Below are positions 51,292 through 60,706 of a DNA stretch of 64,000 bases, in pieces. Numbering within the stretch: the first letter of the stretch is position 1; every line of letters starts with the position of its first letter. Source of the stretch: Anaerozeibacter quisquiliarum. GTDB lineage: Bacteria; Bacillota; Clostridia; Christensenellales; Aristaeellaceae. Both the position numbers and the translations under genes were made by a program. The DNA lies in NCBI GenBank assembly GCA_051162045.1, contig JBISDI010000012.1, one strand, 5' to 3'. The notes beneath the pieces were generated by a model. That model saw only the letters and a list, made by a program, of their open reading frames with translations, had not been told where the DNA came from and searched no databases.

Positions 51292-51992
51292 GGGCGCCCA
51301 ACCCCCTCCGGTTGAGGCAACGCATCAGCAAACCGGCGGGTGATCTCGCGCGGCCGCGTGATCGCGGTACCCACCACCGCCGCGTATGCGCCGCACGTAA
51401 ACGCACGCGCCAGTTGCTCGGGCGTCCAGATGCCGCCCTCAGCGATCAGCGGGACTTGAAGCGCCCCGGACAATCGCTCTATCAGCTCGAAATCGGGCAG
51501 CGGGCGCGCCCGGGTCTCGTCGGTGTAGCCGGCCAGCGTGGTGCCCGCCAGGTCGAAACCCAGCGCCTGCGCCCGCATGCCGTCCTCAAACGTGGCGCAG
51601 TCGGCCATGAACAGCTGACCGGGGTATTTTTTCCGCACGGCGCGAAAAAACGCCCCGATCTCCAATCCGTCCGGGCGGGGCCGATCGGTGGCGTCGAGCG
51701 CGATCACATCCGCGCCCGCGTCCACCAACGCGTCGATTTCGGCCATCGTCGGGGTAATGTATACCGGGCTGCCGGGCACGATGCGCTTGTACAGCCCGAT
51801 GAGGGGCAGATCCACCTGCCGCCTGATCTCGACGATGTCCGCCGGCGTGTTCGCGCGGATCGCGCCCGCGCCGCCCAGCATCGCGGCGTAGGCCATGCGG
51901 CCCATGATGAAGGGACTGTGAAGCGGTTCGTCGGGCAGCGCCTGACAGGAGACCACCAGCCGCCCCTTGAGGCGCGCAATTGTAGGATTCAT
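51288..51992 (-). CDS. nanE: N-acetylmannosamine-6-phosphate 2-epimerase
   Basis: Converts ManNAc-6-phosphate to GlcNAc-6-phosphate in sialic acid breakdown. The 234-residue barrel has VVSCQALPDEPLHSP, IGLYKR, LDATDRPRP, MADCATFEDG, and the phosphate site AEGGIWTPEQ / VVGTAITRP. All family landmarks are present. It lies between the RpiR regulator and nanQ. Confidence 0.95.
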   Translation of the reverse strand: MNPTIARLKGRLVVSCQALPDEPLHSPFIMGRMAYAAMLGGAGAIRANTPADIVEIRRQVDLPLIGLYKRIVPGSPVYITPTMAEIDALVDAGADVIALDATDRPRPDGLEIGAFFRAVRKKYPGQLFMADCATFEDGMRAQALGFDLAGTTLAGYTDETRARPLPDFELIERLSGALQVPLIAEGGIWTPEQLARAFTCGAYAAVVGTAITRPREITRRFADALPQPEGVGRP

Positions 51993-52007
51993 GCGAGCTC
52001 CCCCTTT

Positions 52008-52862
52008 TTACAACATATGTTCAGTCACCGCCGCGGCGGTGCGTTCTTTATTTTTGATCGAGCAGCCCAGCGTTTGGCGGAAGTACTCCAGGTACAGCAC
52101 GTCCAGCAGGTACAGCTGGGACATCTTGACCGCGATCGAGCCGCCCTGCAGCGGCCCTTCGTTCGCGCCGCAGCGCAGCAGCAGGTCGCTTAAATCCGAC
52201 AGCGGCGAACGCTCGAAGCGGGTGACCGCGATCACCCGGGCGCCCGCCTCCTTCGCCCGGCGCGCGACCGCCAGCGTGTCCTTGGTGGCCCCGGAGTAGG
52301 AAAACACCACCGCCGCATCCTCGGGCGTCATCAGCGCCGCGCTCATCAGCTGCAAGTGCAGGTCGCCCACCATGCGCACCTTGGGCGTGATGCGCAAAAA
52401 CCGGCTCATGGCCTCCTGCGCGGTCACCATCGAGCCGCCCACGCCGAAAAACACGATGTGGCGCGCCTCGATCAGCAGGCGGGTGGCCTCGCGTATGTCG
52501 TCCGGCCGGGTGTAGCGGAACGTCTCGTTGAGCGCCGCCACCGATGAGGACAGCACCTTTTGCAGCATATCCTCGAGGCTGTCCTGAAACCCGACCGCGC
52601 CGGTCAGCTGAACCGCCGCGTCTTCCTGGGAGGAGGCCGCCAGCGCCTGCGCCAGGTGCAGCTTGAAGTCCTGATAGCCGCGATATCCCAGGTCCTTGCA
52701 GAAGCGAAAAACGCTGGCGTCGCCCACGCGGCAGGCATCCGAGAGCTCGGTGATCGACAGGTAGATCGCCTTTTGGGGATGCTCGAGCACGTAGTCGGCC
52801 ACCCGGCGCCCGGCCTTGGTGAACGCCTCGTACCCGGTGCGAATCGCCGTGAAGATGTCCAT
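52008..52862 (-). CDS. MurR/RpiR family transcriptional regulator
   Basis: A 284-residue regulator. The N-terminal HTH_6 domain (residues 1-77) has SITELSDACRVGDASVFRFCKDLGY. The C-terminal SIS domain (about 120-255) has VFFGVGGSMVTAQ and VFSYSGATKDT, which binds phosphosugars. In nan loci such proteins sense ManNAc-6P or GlcNAc-6P. Two palindromes in the divergent promoter region are the likely operators. The start at 52862 follows AAGGAGG; a longer in-frame reading into the ROK gene is not needed. Confidence 0.9.
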   Translation of the reverse strand: MDIFTAIRTGYEAFTKAGRRVADYVLEHPQKAIYLSITELSDACRVGDASVFRFCKDLGYRGYQDFKLHLAQALAASSQEDAAVQLTGAVGFQDSLEDMLQKVLSSSVAALNETFRYTRPDDIREATRLLIEARHIVFFGVGGSMVTAQEAMSRFLRITPKVRMVGDLHLQLMSAALMTPEDAAVVFSYSGATKDTLAVARRAKEAGARVIAVTRFERSPLSDLSDLLLRCGANEGPLQGGSIAVKMSQLYLLDVLYLEYFRQTLGCSIKNKERTAAAVTEHML

Positions 52863-52971
52863 ACCGGCGCCCCTCCTTATCCCAATCCCAATCATGAGCG
52901 CGTCCATCGGGCGAGTGAATTTTCCGTTCCGGCCACGCCAGGGCGGCAGAGACGCCGCCGGATGGGCGTGT

Positions 52972-53871
52972 TCATGACTTGGGGTTGGCGTGAAGCCGCT
53001 TGCGCGCCAGCGACAGCGCGCCGTACAGCGCCGCAGCGTTGCCCAACTGCGCGCGCTCGAGGTGAACGCCACGATAACTCGCCATCAACCGGGGCGACAG
53101 CAGCGACGCAAGCCGGGCCGTCAGGTGCGCGCGAGAGAATACGCCGCCGCCCAGCACGATCAGGCCGGGGTTCAGGATATGGGTCAGCGTTGCAAGCCCC
53201 AGCGCCACCTCGCCCAGCCAGTCGTCGACGACTGCCCGGAGAAGCGCGCTGTCTTCGGCCAGTTCAAACAGCGTGCGCCCATCCGTCGCGCGACGGTCGA
53301 CCGCGCGCGCGGCGCGAACCAGCGCGGTGACCGAGGCGTATTGCTCGTAGCATCCGGATTGGCCGCACGCGCAGGGCCGTCCGCCCGGATGGGCGATCAT
53401 GTGCCCCACCTCGCCCGCCACGCCGCGGCTGCCGCCGTACAGCCGGCCGTCAATGACGATCGCGCCGCCCACGCCCGTGCCATAGGTCAGGCACAGGTAG
53501 TCGGGCACGCCCTTCGCCGCGCCCAGTTCGCCCTCGCCGAGCGCCGCGGCGTTGACGTCGTTTTCGACCGCCACCGGCACGCCGTAGCGCGCCTCGAGCA
53601 GCGCGCGCAGCTTTACGCCGGTATAGCCGGGCACGTTCTCGTTGGCGAACACGATCTCGCCCGTGCGCGCGTCCACCTGGCCGGTGGTGCTCACGCCGAT
53701 CGCGTGAAAGCCCTCGTACCCGCCGATCACCTCGTGCGCGCGCATGAGCAGCGCGTCCGCGCTCAGACGGCCGTCCGACGCCGTTTCGCCCCGCGCAATC
53801 AACCGCCCGTCCTCGTGAAACAACGCGTGCTTGATCGCCGTGCCACCCAAATCAAGCGTCAAAACGTTCAC
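52972..53871 (-). CDS. nanK: ROK family sugar kinase, probable N-acetylmannosamine kinase
   Basis: A 299-residue ROK protein. The ATP-binding motif LDLGGTAIKHAL lies at the N-terminus. GVSTTGQVD, VENDVNAAALGE and the zinc motif CACGQSGCYE with its flanking His follow. The sugar-binding residues and the zinc site are complete. Next to nanE it is most likely the ManNAc kinase of the pathway, although ROK glucokinases look similar. The start is GTG at 53871 after AAGGGGG. The C-terminus is 109 bp before the RpiR gene. Confidence 0.85.
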   Translation of the reverse strand: MNVLTLDLGGTAIKHALFHEDGRLIARGETASDGRLSADALLMRAHEVIGGYEGFHAIGVSTTGQVDARTGEIVFANENVPGYTGVKLRALLEARYGVPVAVENDVNAAALGEGELGAAKGVPDYLCLTYGTGVGGAIVIDGRLYGGSRGVAGEVGHMIAHPGGRPCACGQSGCYEQYASVTALVRAARAVDRRATDGRTLFELAEDSALLRAVVDDWLGEVALGLATLTHILNPGLIVLGGGVFSRAHLTARLASLLSPRLMASYRGVHLERAQLGNAAALYGALSLARKRLHANPKS

Positions 53872-53899
53872 GACGCCACCCCCTTGCGCTTCTTGGCCC

Positions 53900-53929
53900 A
53901 TTATACCGTAGGCGCACCGCCATGCGCAA
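53900..53929 (-). promoter_or_regulatory. Promoter of the minus-strand nan operon
   Basis: On the minus strand TTGCGC (53929-53924) and a perfect TATAAT (53905-53900), spacer 18, about 30 bases before the nanK GTG. The first operator palindrome (53939-53953) lies ten bases upstream. Confidence 0.55.
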
Positions 53930-53938
53930 GCCTCATAA

Positions 53939-53953
53939 TGAAAATAATTTTCA
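53939..53953. promoter_or_regulatory. Operator-like palindrome 1 in the nan intergenic region
   Basis: TGAAAATAATTTTCA, a perfect palindrome around one central base, in AT-rich DNA between the divergent nan promoters. RpiR-family operators often have TGAAA-N5-TTTCA form, so it is a likely site for the regulator at 52008-52862. Confidence 0.6.
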
Positions 53954-53968
53954 GTAATCCGAAGCGGA

Positions 53969-53980
53969 GAAAATATTTTC
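53969..53980. promoter_or_regulatory. Operator-like palindrome 2 in the nan intergenic region
   Basis: GAAAATATTTTC, a perfect 12-base palindrome sharing the GAAAAT/ATTTTC arms of palindrome 1; centres are about 28 bp apart. It ends 10 bp before the -35 of the plus-strand promoter. Confidence 0.55.
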
Positions 53981-53989
53981 GATTTTGTG

Positions 53990-54017
53990 TTGACAATTGT
54001 GTTTTGCCCTGTATAAT
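53990..54017 (+). promoter_or_regulatory. Promoter of the plus-strand nan transport operon
   Basis: Perfect TTGACA (53990-53995) and TATAAT (54012-54017), spacer 16, about 130 bases before the binding-protein gene. Confidence 0.8.
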
Positions 54018-54145
54018 CATGATAGAAGCGGGCGGGTTCATTTGCGCGATATATGTATTTCCAACAATCTTCGCACACCATGGCGCGTTGCGCGCCGAAA
54101 TGCGCGCATGGCATATGCTTGAACGGACGAGAGGAGTGTGACCCC

Positions 54146-55765
54146 ATGAAACGAATGGTTTCCCTGTTGCTGGCGCTGATGATGCTGCTTGGCGCGACGG
54201 CGGCTTTTGCGCAGCCGGCCAACGCCAACCCGCTGTCGGATGTGCGCGTGCGCCAGGCCATGGCCTACGCGATCGACATGCAGGCGATCATCGACTCGCT
54301 GATGGCCGGCAAGGCCACGGTCGCCAGCGTGATGGCGCCCGAGGGCGCGTGGCGCGCCGATGGGCTGAACGACTACGCCTACGACCCCGACAAGGCGCGC
54401 GCCCTGCTCGCCGAAGCCGCTTGGGACGCGAATCGCGAGCTGGACTGCGTGTACTACTACGGCGACCAGATGACGGTCGATCTGCTGACCGCGATCCAGG
54501 CCTACTTTGCCGACGTCGGCATCAAGATGAACTTCAGGAAGCTCGAAGGCGACCTGGCGTCGCAGCTGTGGGTGCCGCCCGCAGATCCGGTCAACGGCCC
54601 CTCGGCGGTCAAATGGGATCTGGCCTATGCGGCGGTGGCCGCGCTGTCGATGGGCGATTACTACGACCGCTATCGCACCGGCGCATCCTCCAACAGCTAC
54701 AACCCGTCCGATCCGGCGCTGGACGCGCTGATCGACGCCACCAACTCGACCGGCGACGTGCAGGCGCAGATCGCGGCGTACCACGCGCTTGAGCGCTACG
54801 AAAACGAGAACGAAATCAACCTGCCGCTCTACCACCAGCCGGTGTTCGTGGTTCAGAGCAAGAAGCTCGACCGCGCGGGCGCGCCCTACGGCAACGAGCA
54901 GTACACCTACAACTGGAACATCGTCAACTGGGACATCGAGCCGGGCGCGGACGGCAGGAAGGTGCTCCATACCAACGGTGGCCCGGCGGAGTTCTTCGAA
55001 ACCCCGTTCTTCAACCCCGGCTTCCTGATGAGCCAGAAGGTGCTGTTTGACCGGCTGATCGTGGCCGACGAGAACCTGTCGCCGCTTACGGGCGGCCTGG
55101 CCAGCGACTACCGGCTGAGCGAAGACGGACTGACCTTCGAGACCACGCTGCGCGACGGCGTCAAGTGGCACGACGGCGAGCCGATTACCGCCGAGGACGT
55201 GCGCTTTACGGTGGAGCTGGCCACCAAGGTGCAGACCAACCCGGTCATCCTGACCACCTTCAAGGCGCTCGAAGGCTACGAGGCCTACGCCTCGGGCGCG
55301 GCCGAACACATCGAGGGCATTTCGATCGACGGCAACAAGCTGACCTTCCGCTTTGCCCGCGTCAACCCCAACATCCTGCTGACCTTTACCCAGTTCGCAC
55401 CCATGCCCCAAAAGTACTTCGAGAACGTCGATCCGGCGCTGTTCCAGCAGGCCGAGTTCTGGCAGTTCCCGATCGGCTCGGGCCCGTTCAAGCTCTCCGA
55501 GGTCAAGATGAACGAGTACGCGGTGTATGTGCCGTTTGAGGACTACTACGGCGGCCGCGCCAAGATCGACGAACTGCGCATGTATCCCAGCGGCGAATCC
55601 GACCTGAATCTCGTCAAGAACTGCGCCGCCGGGCAGGTGGACTACGCCTACACCAAGTCGGTGGAGGACGTGCTGGCCATCGAGGCGATGGATCACATGC
55701 AGGTGACCCCGGTCAACGTGCGCTACACCCGCCTGATGTACGTCAACAAGTTCCCCCGCCAGTAG
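54146..55765 (+). CDS. Family 5 peptide/nickel-type solute-binding protein with circularly permuted domain order
   Basis: A 539-residue exported binding protein, normal in length for the DppA/OppA family. After the signal peptide (cleavage after AFA, residue 22) come blocks that normally close the family: LSDVRVRQAMAYAID at 30-44, DPDKARALLAEAAWD at 80-94, INLPLYHQPVF at 224-234 and WNIVNWDIE at 257-265. Then come blocks that normally open it: VLHTNGGPAEFF at 273-284, LSEDGLTFETTLRDGVKWHD at 324-343, IGSGPFKLSE at 443-452 and MYVNKFPR at 531-538. The old N- and C-termini are thus joined near residues 264-270. No internal signal peptide, stop or frameshift is present. It is the only binding protein for the adjacent Dpp-type transporter in a sialic acid locus. 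The start follows GAGAGGAG. No lipobox Cys. Confidence 0.9.
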   Translation: MKRMVSLLLALMMLLGATAAFAQPANANPLSDVRVRQAMAYAIDMQAIIDSLMAGKATVASVMAPEGAWRADGLNDYAYDPDKARALLAEAAWDANRELDCVYYYGDQMTVDLLTAIQAYFADVGIKMNFRKLEGDLASQLWVPPADPVNGPSAVKWDLAYAAVAALSMGDYYDRYRTGASSNSYNPSDPALDALIDATNSTGDVQAQIAAYHALERYENENEINLPLYHQPVFVVQSKKLDRAGAPYGNEQYTYNWNIVNWDIEPGADGRKVLHTNGGPAEFFETPFFNPGFLMSQKVLFDRLIVADENLSPLTGGLASDYRLSEDGLTFETTLRDGVKWHDGEPITAEDVRFTVELATKVQTNPVILTTFKALEGYEAYASGAAEHIEGISIDGNKLTFRFARVNPNILLTFTQFAPMPQKYFENVDPALFQQAEFWQFPIGSGPFKLSEVKMNEYAVYVPFEDYYGGRAKIDELRMYPSGESDLNLVKNCAAGQVDYAYTKSVEDVLAIEAMDHMQVTPVNVRYTRLMYVNKFPRQ

Positions 55766-55781
55766 GCAACCGCTTCATTAC

Positions 55782-55811
55782 GCCGGGCGCTGCCGTGCGG
55801 CAGCGCCCGGC
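55782..55811 (+). terminator. Intercistronic hairpin between binding protein and permease genes
   Basis: A 14-bp perfect GC-rich stem (55782-55795 with 55798-55811) followed by CCTTTAA. In transporter operons such a hairpin usually protects or partly terminates the upstream mRNA, giving more binding protein than permease. Confidence 0.6.
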
Positions 55812-55833
55812 CCTTTAACGACGTGGGGGAGGG

Positions 55834-56799
55834 ATGCCGGTGCTCGCCTATCTGATCCGCAGGCTGCTCATCTTGCTGCCGATGCTGTTGGTCATCAGCT
55901 TTCTGGTGTATCTGGGCATGGAGATGATGCCGGGAGACGCGGTGTCCTACATGGTCAGCCCCGACCAACTGGCCAATATCTCGCCCGAGCGGCTGGAGGA
56001 GATGCGCGAGGCGCTCGGCCTCAACCGGCCGTTCGTCGAGCGATATGTCCATTGGCTCGCCGCTCTGCTGCGCGGCAACTTCGGCTACAGCCTGACCAGC
56101 GGCGTGCCGATCGCGCAGATCCTGGCCCAGAAGCTGCCGGCCACGCTCGAGCTGTCGGCGGCGGCGCTGCTCATCTCGACGATCCTCGGAAACCTGCTGG
56201 GGATCCTGAGCGCCGTACGGCGCGGGGGCAAGGCCGACAACCTGCTGACGGTGTTGGGCATGGTGGGCGTATCCATCCCCGAGTTTTTCTTCGGACTTAC
56301 GATGCTGCTGGTCTTTTCGATCCACCTCAAATGGCTGCCGATCGGCGGGCGTACCTCGCCCGACTATACTGGCTATGCCCAGCAGCTGCGCCACCTGATC
56401 CTGCCGGCGACGGTGCTCGGCATATCGATGACGGCGGGCGTGATGCGCTACGCGCGCGCGAGCATGCTGGACGCGATGAACAAGGAGTTCATGAAGACGG
56501 CGCGCAGCAAGGGCCTGCCCAACTGGCGCGTGTACCTCATGCACGGGTTTCGGGTGGCGCTGACGCCGGTCGTGGTGCTGATCGGGTTCCGGCTGCCGAT
56601 GCTGATCGGCGGCTCGGTGGTGATCGAGCAGATCTTTCAATGGCCGGGCATCGGCGAGGCCTTTGTGGCGGCGGTGCGCGGGCAGAACCACCCGTTGGTG
56701 ATGGCGATCGCGCTGCTCAGCGTGATCGTGGTGCTGGTGGCCAGCTTCATGGTCGACCTGCTCACGGCGCTGATCGACCCGCGGGTGCGGCTCGAATGA
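55834..56799 (+). CDS. Dipeptide/oligopeptide-type ABC transporter permease (DppB-like)
   Basis: A 321-residue permease starting VLAYLIRRLLILLPMLLVIS, with six membrane helices and the EAA loop (RSKGLPNWRVYLMHGFRVALTP near residue 225). The GGSVVIEQIFQWPGIGEA motif is typical of DppB. Despite the family name, relatives transport sialic acid and other sugars in some bacteria; context suggests a sialic acid derivative here. GGGGGAGGGATG-type ribosome site. Confidence 0.9.
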   Translation: MPVLAYLIRRLLILLPMLLVISFLVYLGMEMMPGDAVSYMVSPDQLANISPERLEEMREALGLNRPFVERYVHWLAALLRGNFGYSLTSGVPIAQILAQKLPATLELSAAALLISTILGNLLGILSAVRRGGKADNLLTVLGMVGVSIPEFFFGLTMLLVFSIHLKWLPIGGRTSPDYTGYAQQLRHLILPATVLGISMTAGVMRYARASMLDAMNKEFMKTARSKGLPNWRVYLMHGFRVALTPVVVLIGFRLPMLIGGSVVIEQIFQWPGIGEAFVAAVRGQNHPLVMAIALLSVIVVLVASFMVDLLTALIDPRVRLE

Positions 56800-56813
56800 A
56801 GGGGGGCGGGGAG

Positions 56814-57743
56814 ATGGCGAAGCTTCGCGGACGGGCGCGGGCGCTTGAGCGGAAGATGGACAAAATCGCGCGCGCCGGCGAGCGGCCGCCCCGGCGGACG
56901 CTCATCAAGAGCCGCGCGCTGCGCAAGATGCTCTCAAGTCCTCTGTCGACGGTCGGCCTTATGGTGTTCTTGGCCATCGTGCTCTCGTGCGCCTTTGCGC
57001 CGCTGATTACGCCCTACGATCCGGGCAAGATCGATCTCAAGAGCGTGCTCCAGCCGCCAGGCCCGATCCATCTGTTCGGCACCGACAAGCTGGGGCGCGA
57101 CGTGTTCACGCGGGTGTTGTACGGGGGCCGCATATCGATCCTGGTCGGGCTGGGATCGGCGCTGGGCGCGGCGGCGGTGGGCGTGGGGCTGGGCGCCTAC
57201 TGCGGCTACCGCGGCGGCCTGGCGGACGCGCTGGCGATGCGGGTGAGTGAGATCTTCATGAGCTTTCCGCAGATCATCTTGGTGCTTCTGCTGGTGTCGA
57301 TGGCGGGGCAGAGCCTCAACAACCTGCTGCTCATCTTCGTCGCGACCGGCTGGGGCAGCATCTACCGGATGACGCGCGCCAAGATGCTGTCGCTGCGCGA
57401 GGAGGAGTACGTGCAGGCGCTGCGCGCGTTTGGCGTAAACGACCTCGTCATCTGCTACAAGCACATGCTGCCCAACGCCATCGGCCCCATCATGGTCAAC
57501 ATTACGCTGTCGACGGCCATGTTCATCCTGCAGGAGACGGCTCTGTCGTTCCTGGGACTGGGCGTGCCGCCCCAAATCGCGACCTGGGGCAACATCCTGA
57601 ACGTCGCCAACGACTTTAAGATCCTGCAAAACAGCTGGTGGATCTGGCTGCCGGTGGGGCTGTTCATCTCGGCGTTCGTGCTCAGCGTGAATTTCATCGG
57701 CGACGGACTGCGCGACTCGACCGATCCGACGCAAAGCGGCTGA
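56814..57743 (+). CDS. Dipeptide/oligopeptide-type ABC transporter permease (DppC-like)
   Basis: A permease of about 309 residues. A basic N-terminus precedes the OppC-type first helix (STVGLMVFLAIVLSCAFAPLI), HLFGTDKLGRDVFTRVLYGGRIS and the EAA loop (ALRAFGVNDLVICYKHMLPNA). It ends in the family FIGDGLRDSTDP. ATG 56814 has AAGGGGGG seven bases upstream; ATG 56796, overlapping the previous stop (ATGA), is an alternative giving six more residues. Confidence 0.9.
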   Translation: MAKLRGRARALERKMDKIARAGERPPRRTLIKSRALRKMLSSPLSTVGLMVFLAIVLSCAFAPLITPYDPGKIDLKSVLQPPGPIHLFGTDKLGRDVFTRVLYGGRISILVGLGSALGAAAVGVGLGAYCGYRGGLADALAMRVSEIFMSFPQIILVLLLVSMAGQSLNNLLLIFVATGWGSIYRMTRAKMLSLREEEYVQALRAFGVNDLVICYKHMLPNAIGPIMVNITLSTAMFILQETALSFLGLGVPPQIATWGNILNVANDFKILQNSWWIWLPVGLFISAFVLSVNFIGDGLRDSTDPTQSG

Positions 57744-57761
57744 TAAAGGGGGGAAAGGCGG

Positions 57762-59779
<2,018 letters not shown>

Positions 59780-59793
<14 letters not shown>

Positions 59794-60706
59794 CCTTGAC
59801 CAGATCCGGGGCGTGATCCCGGCGATGCTCACCGTGTTTGACGAGGACGAGCGGCTGAGCGAAGCCAAGATGCGCGCGCTGACGCGGCATCTGCTTCGCT
59901 ACGACATCGGCGGCCTCTACCTGACCGGCAGCACCGGCGAGGGCTTCATGATGACGTCCGAGGAGCGCATGGCGGCTGTCGAGGCGGTGATCGACGAGGT
60001 GCGGGGGCGGGTGCCGGTGATCGTGCATGTGGGCGCGATCAGCACGCGCGCGAGCGCAGACCTGGCGCGCCACGCCGCCGCGGCGGGCGCCGACGCGATT
60101 TCGTCGGTTCCGCCGATCTACTGGAAGTTCAGCGACGACGGGATCGCCGGCTATTATGCCGATCTGGTGCAGGCGTCGGGCCTTCCGATGATCGTGTACA
60201 ACATCGCGCTGGCGGGGCTGGTGAGCTTTGACATGATTCGGCGGCTGGGTGCTATCGACGGCGTCGATGGCATCAAGTATACGGCCGCCACCCACTACGA
60301 CCTGCCCCGGATCAAGCAGGCGCTGGGCGAGGACTTCATGATCTACTCGGGCGCGGACGAGATGGCCGCGAGCGGCCTGACCTTTGGCGCGGACGGGCTG
60401 ATCGGCTCGACCTACAACCTGATCGCCGACGTGCTGGTGAAGCTGTGCGCCGCCCACGCCGAGGGGCGCGCGCGCGACATGGAGCGGTTGCAGTTGGTGG
60501 CCAATCGGGTGATCTTCGCGCTGCTCGAATACGACCTGATGCCGGCCCTTAAGCTCTGCCTTACGTTCATGGGCGTGGACGCCGGCGTGTCGCGCCGCCC
60601 GTTCACCCGCTACGACGCCGCCCAGGCGGCGGCCATGCGCGCGCGGTTTGAGTTGCTCAAGGCGCAGATGGCGGGGGCGGAAGTCGACTTCCTGAACGCC
60701 TTATGA
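59780..60706 (+). CDS. nanA: N-acetylneuraminate lyase (dihydrodipicolinate synthase family)
   Basis: Cleaves N-acetylneuraminate to ManNAc and pyruvate. The 308-residue barrel has GSTGEGF at 50-56, Tyr140 in VYNIAL, and the Schiff-base Lys166 in DGIKYTA, matching the positions of NanA enzymes. The usual Pro after YNI is Ala. Other DHDPS-family aldolases cannot be excluded from sequence alone, but nanE, a ROK kinase and nanQ across the divergent promoter support NanA. Overlaps the ATPase gene (14 bp) and the next gene (ATGA). Confidence 0.87.

Noticed and set aside
51998..52030. A second SOS-like sequence (CAACATATGTTC) near the end of the RpiR gene
   Set aside because: One arm is mismatched, it spans a coding 3' end inside the nan operon, and no promoter lies beside it.
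54146..55765. The swapped binding-protein order as a collapsed tandem duplication in the assembly
   Set aside because: Merging two normal copies would leave one normal gene or an internal signal peptide and stop; neither is present, and the frame is open throughout. Read-level confirmation is still the decisive check.
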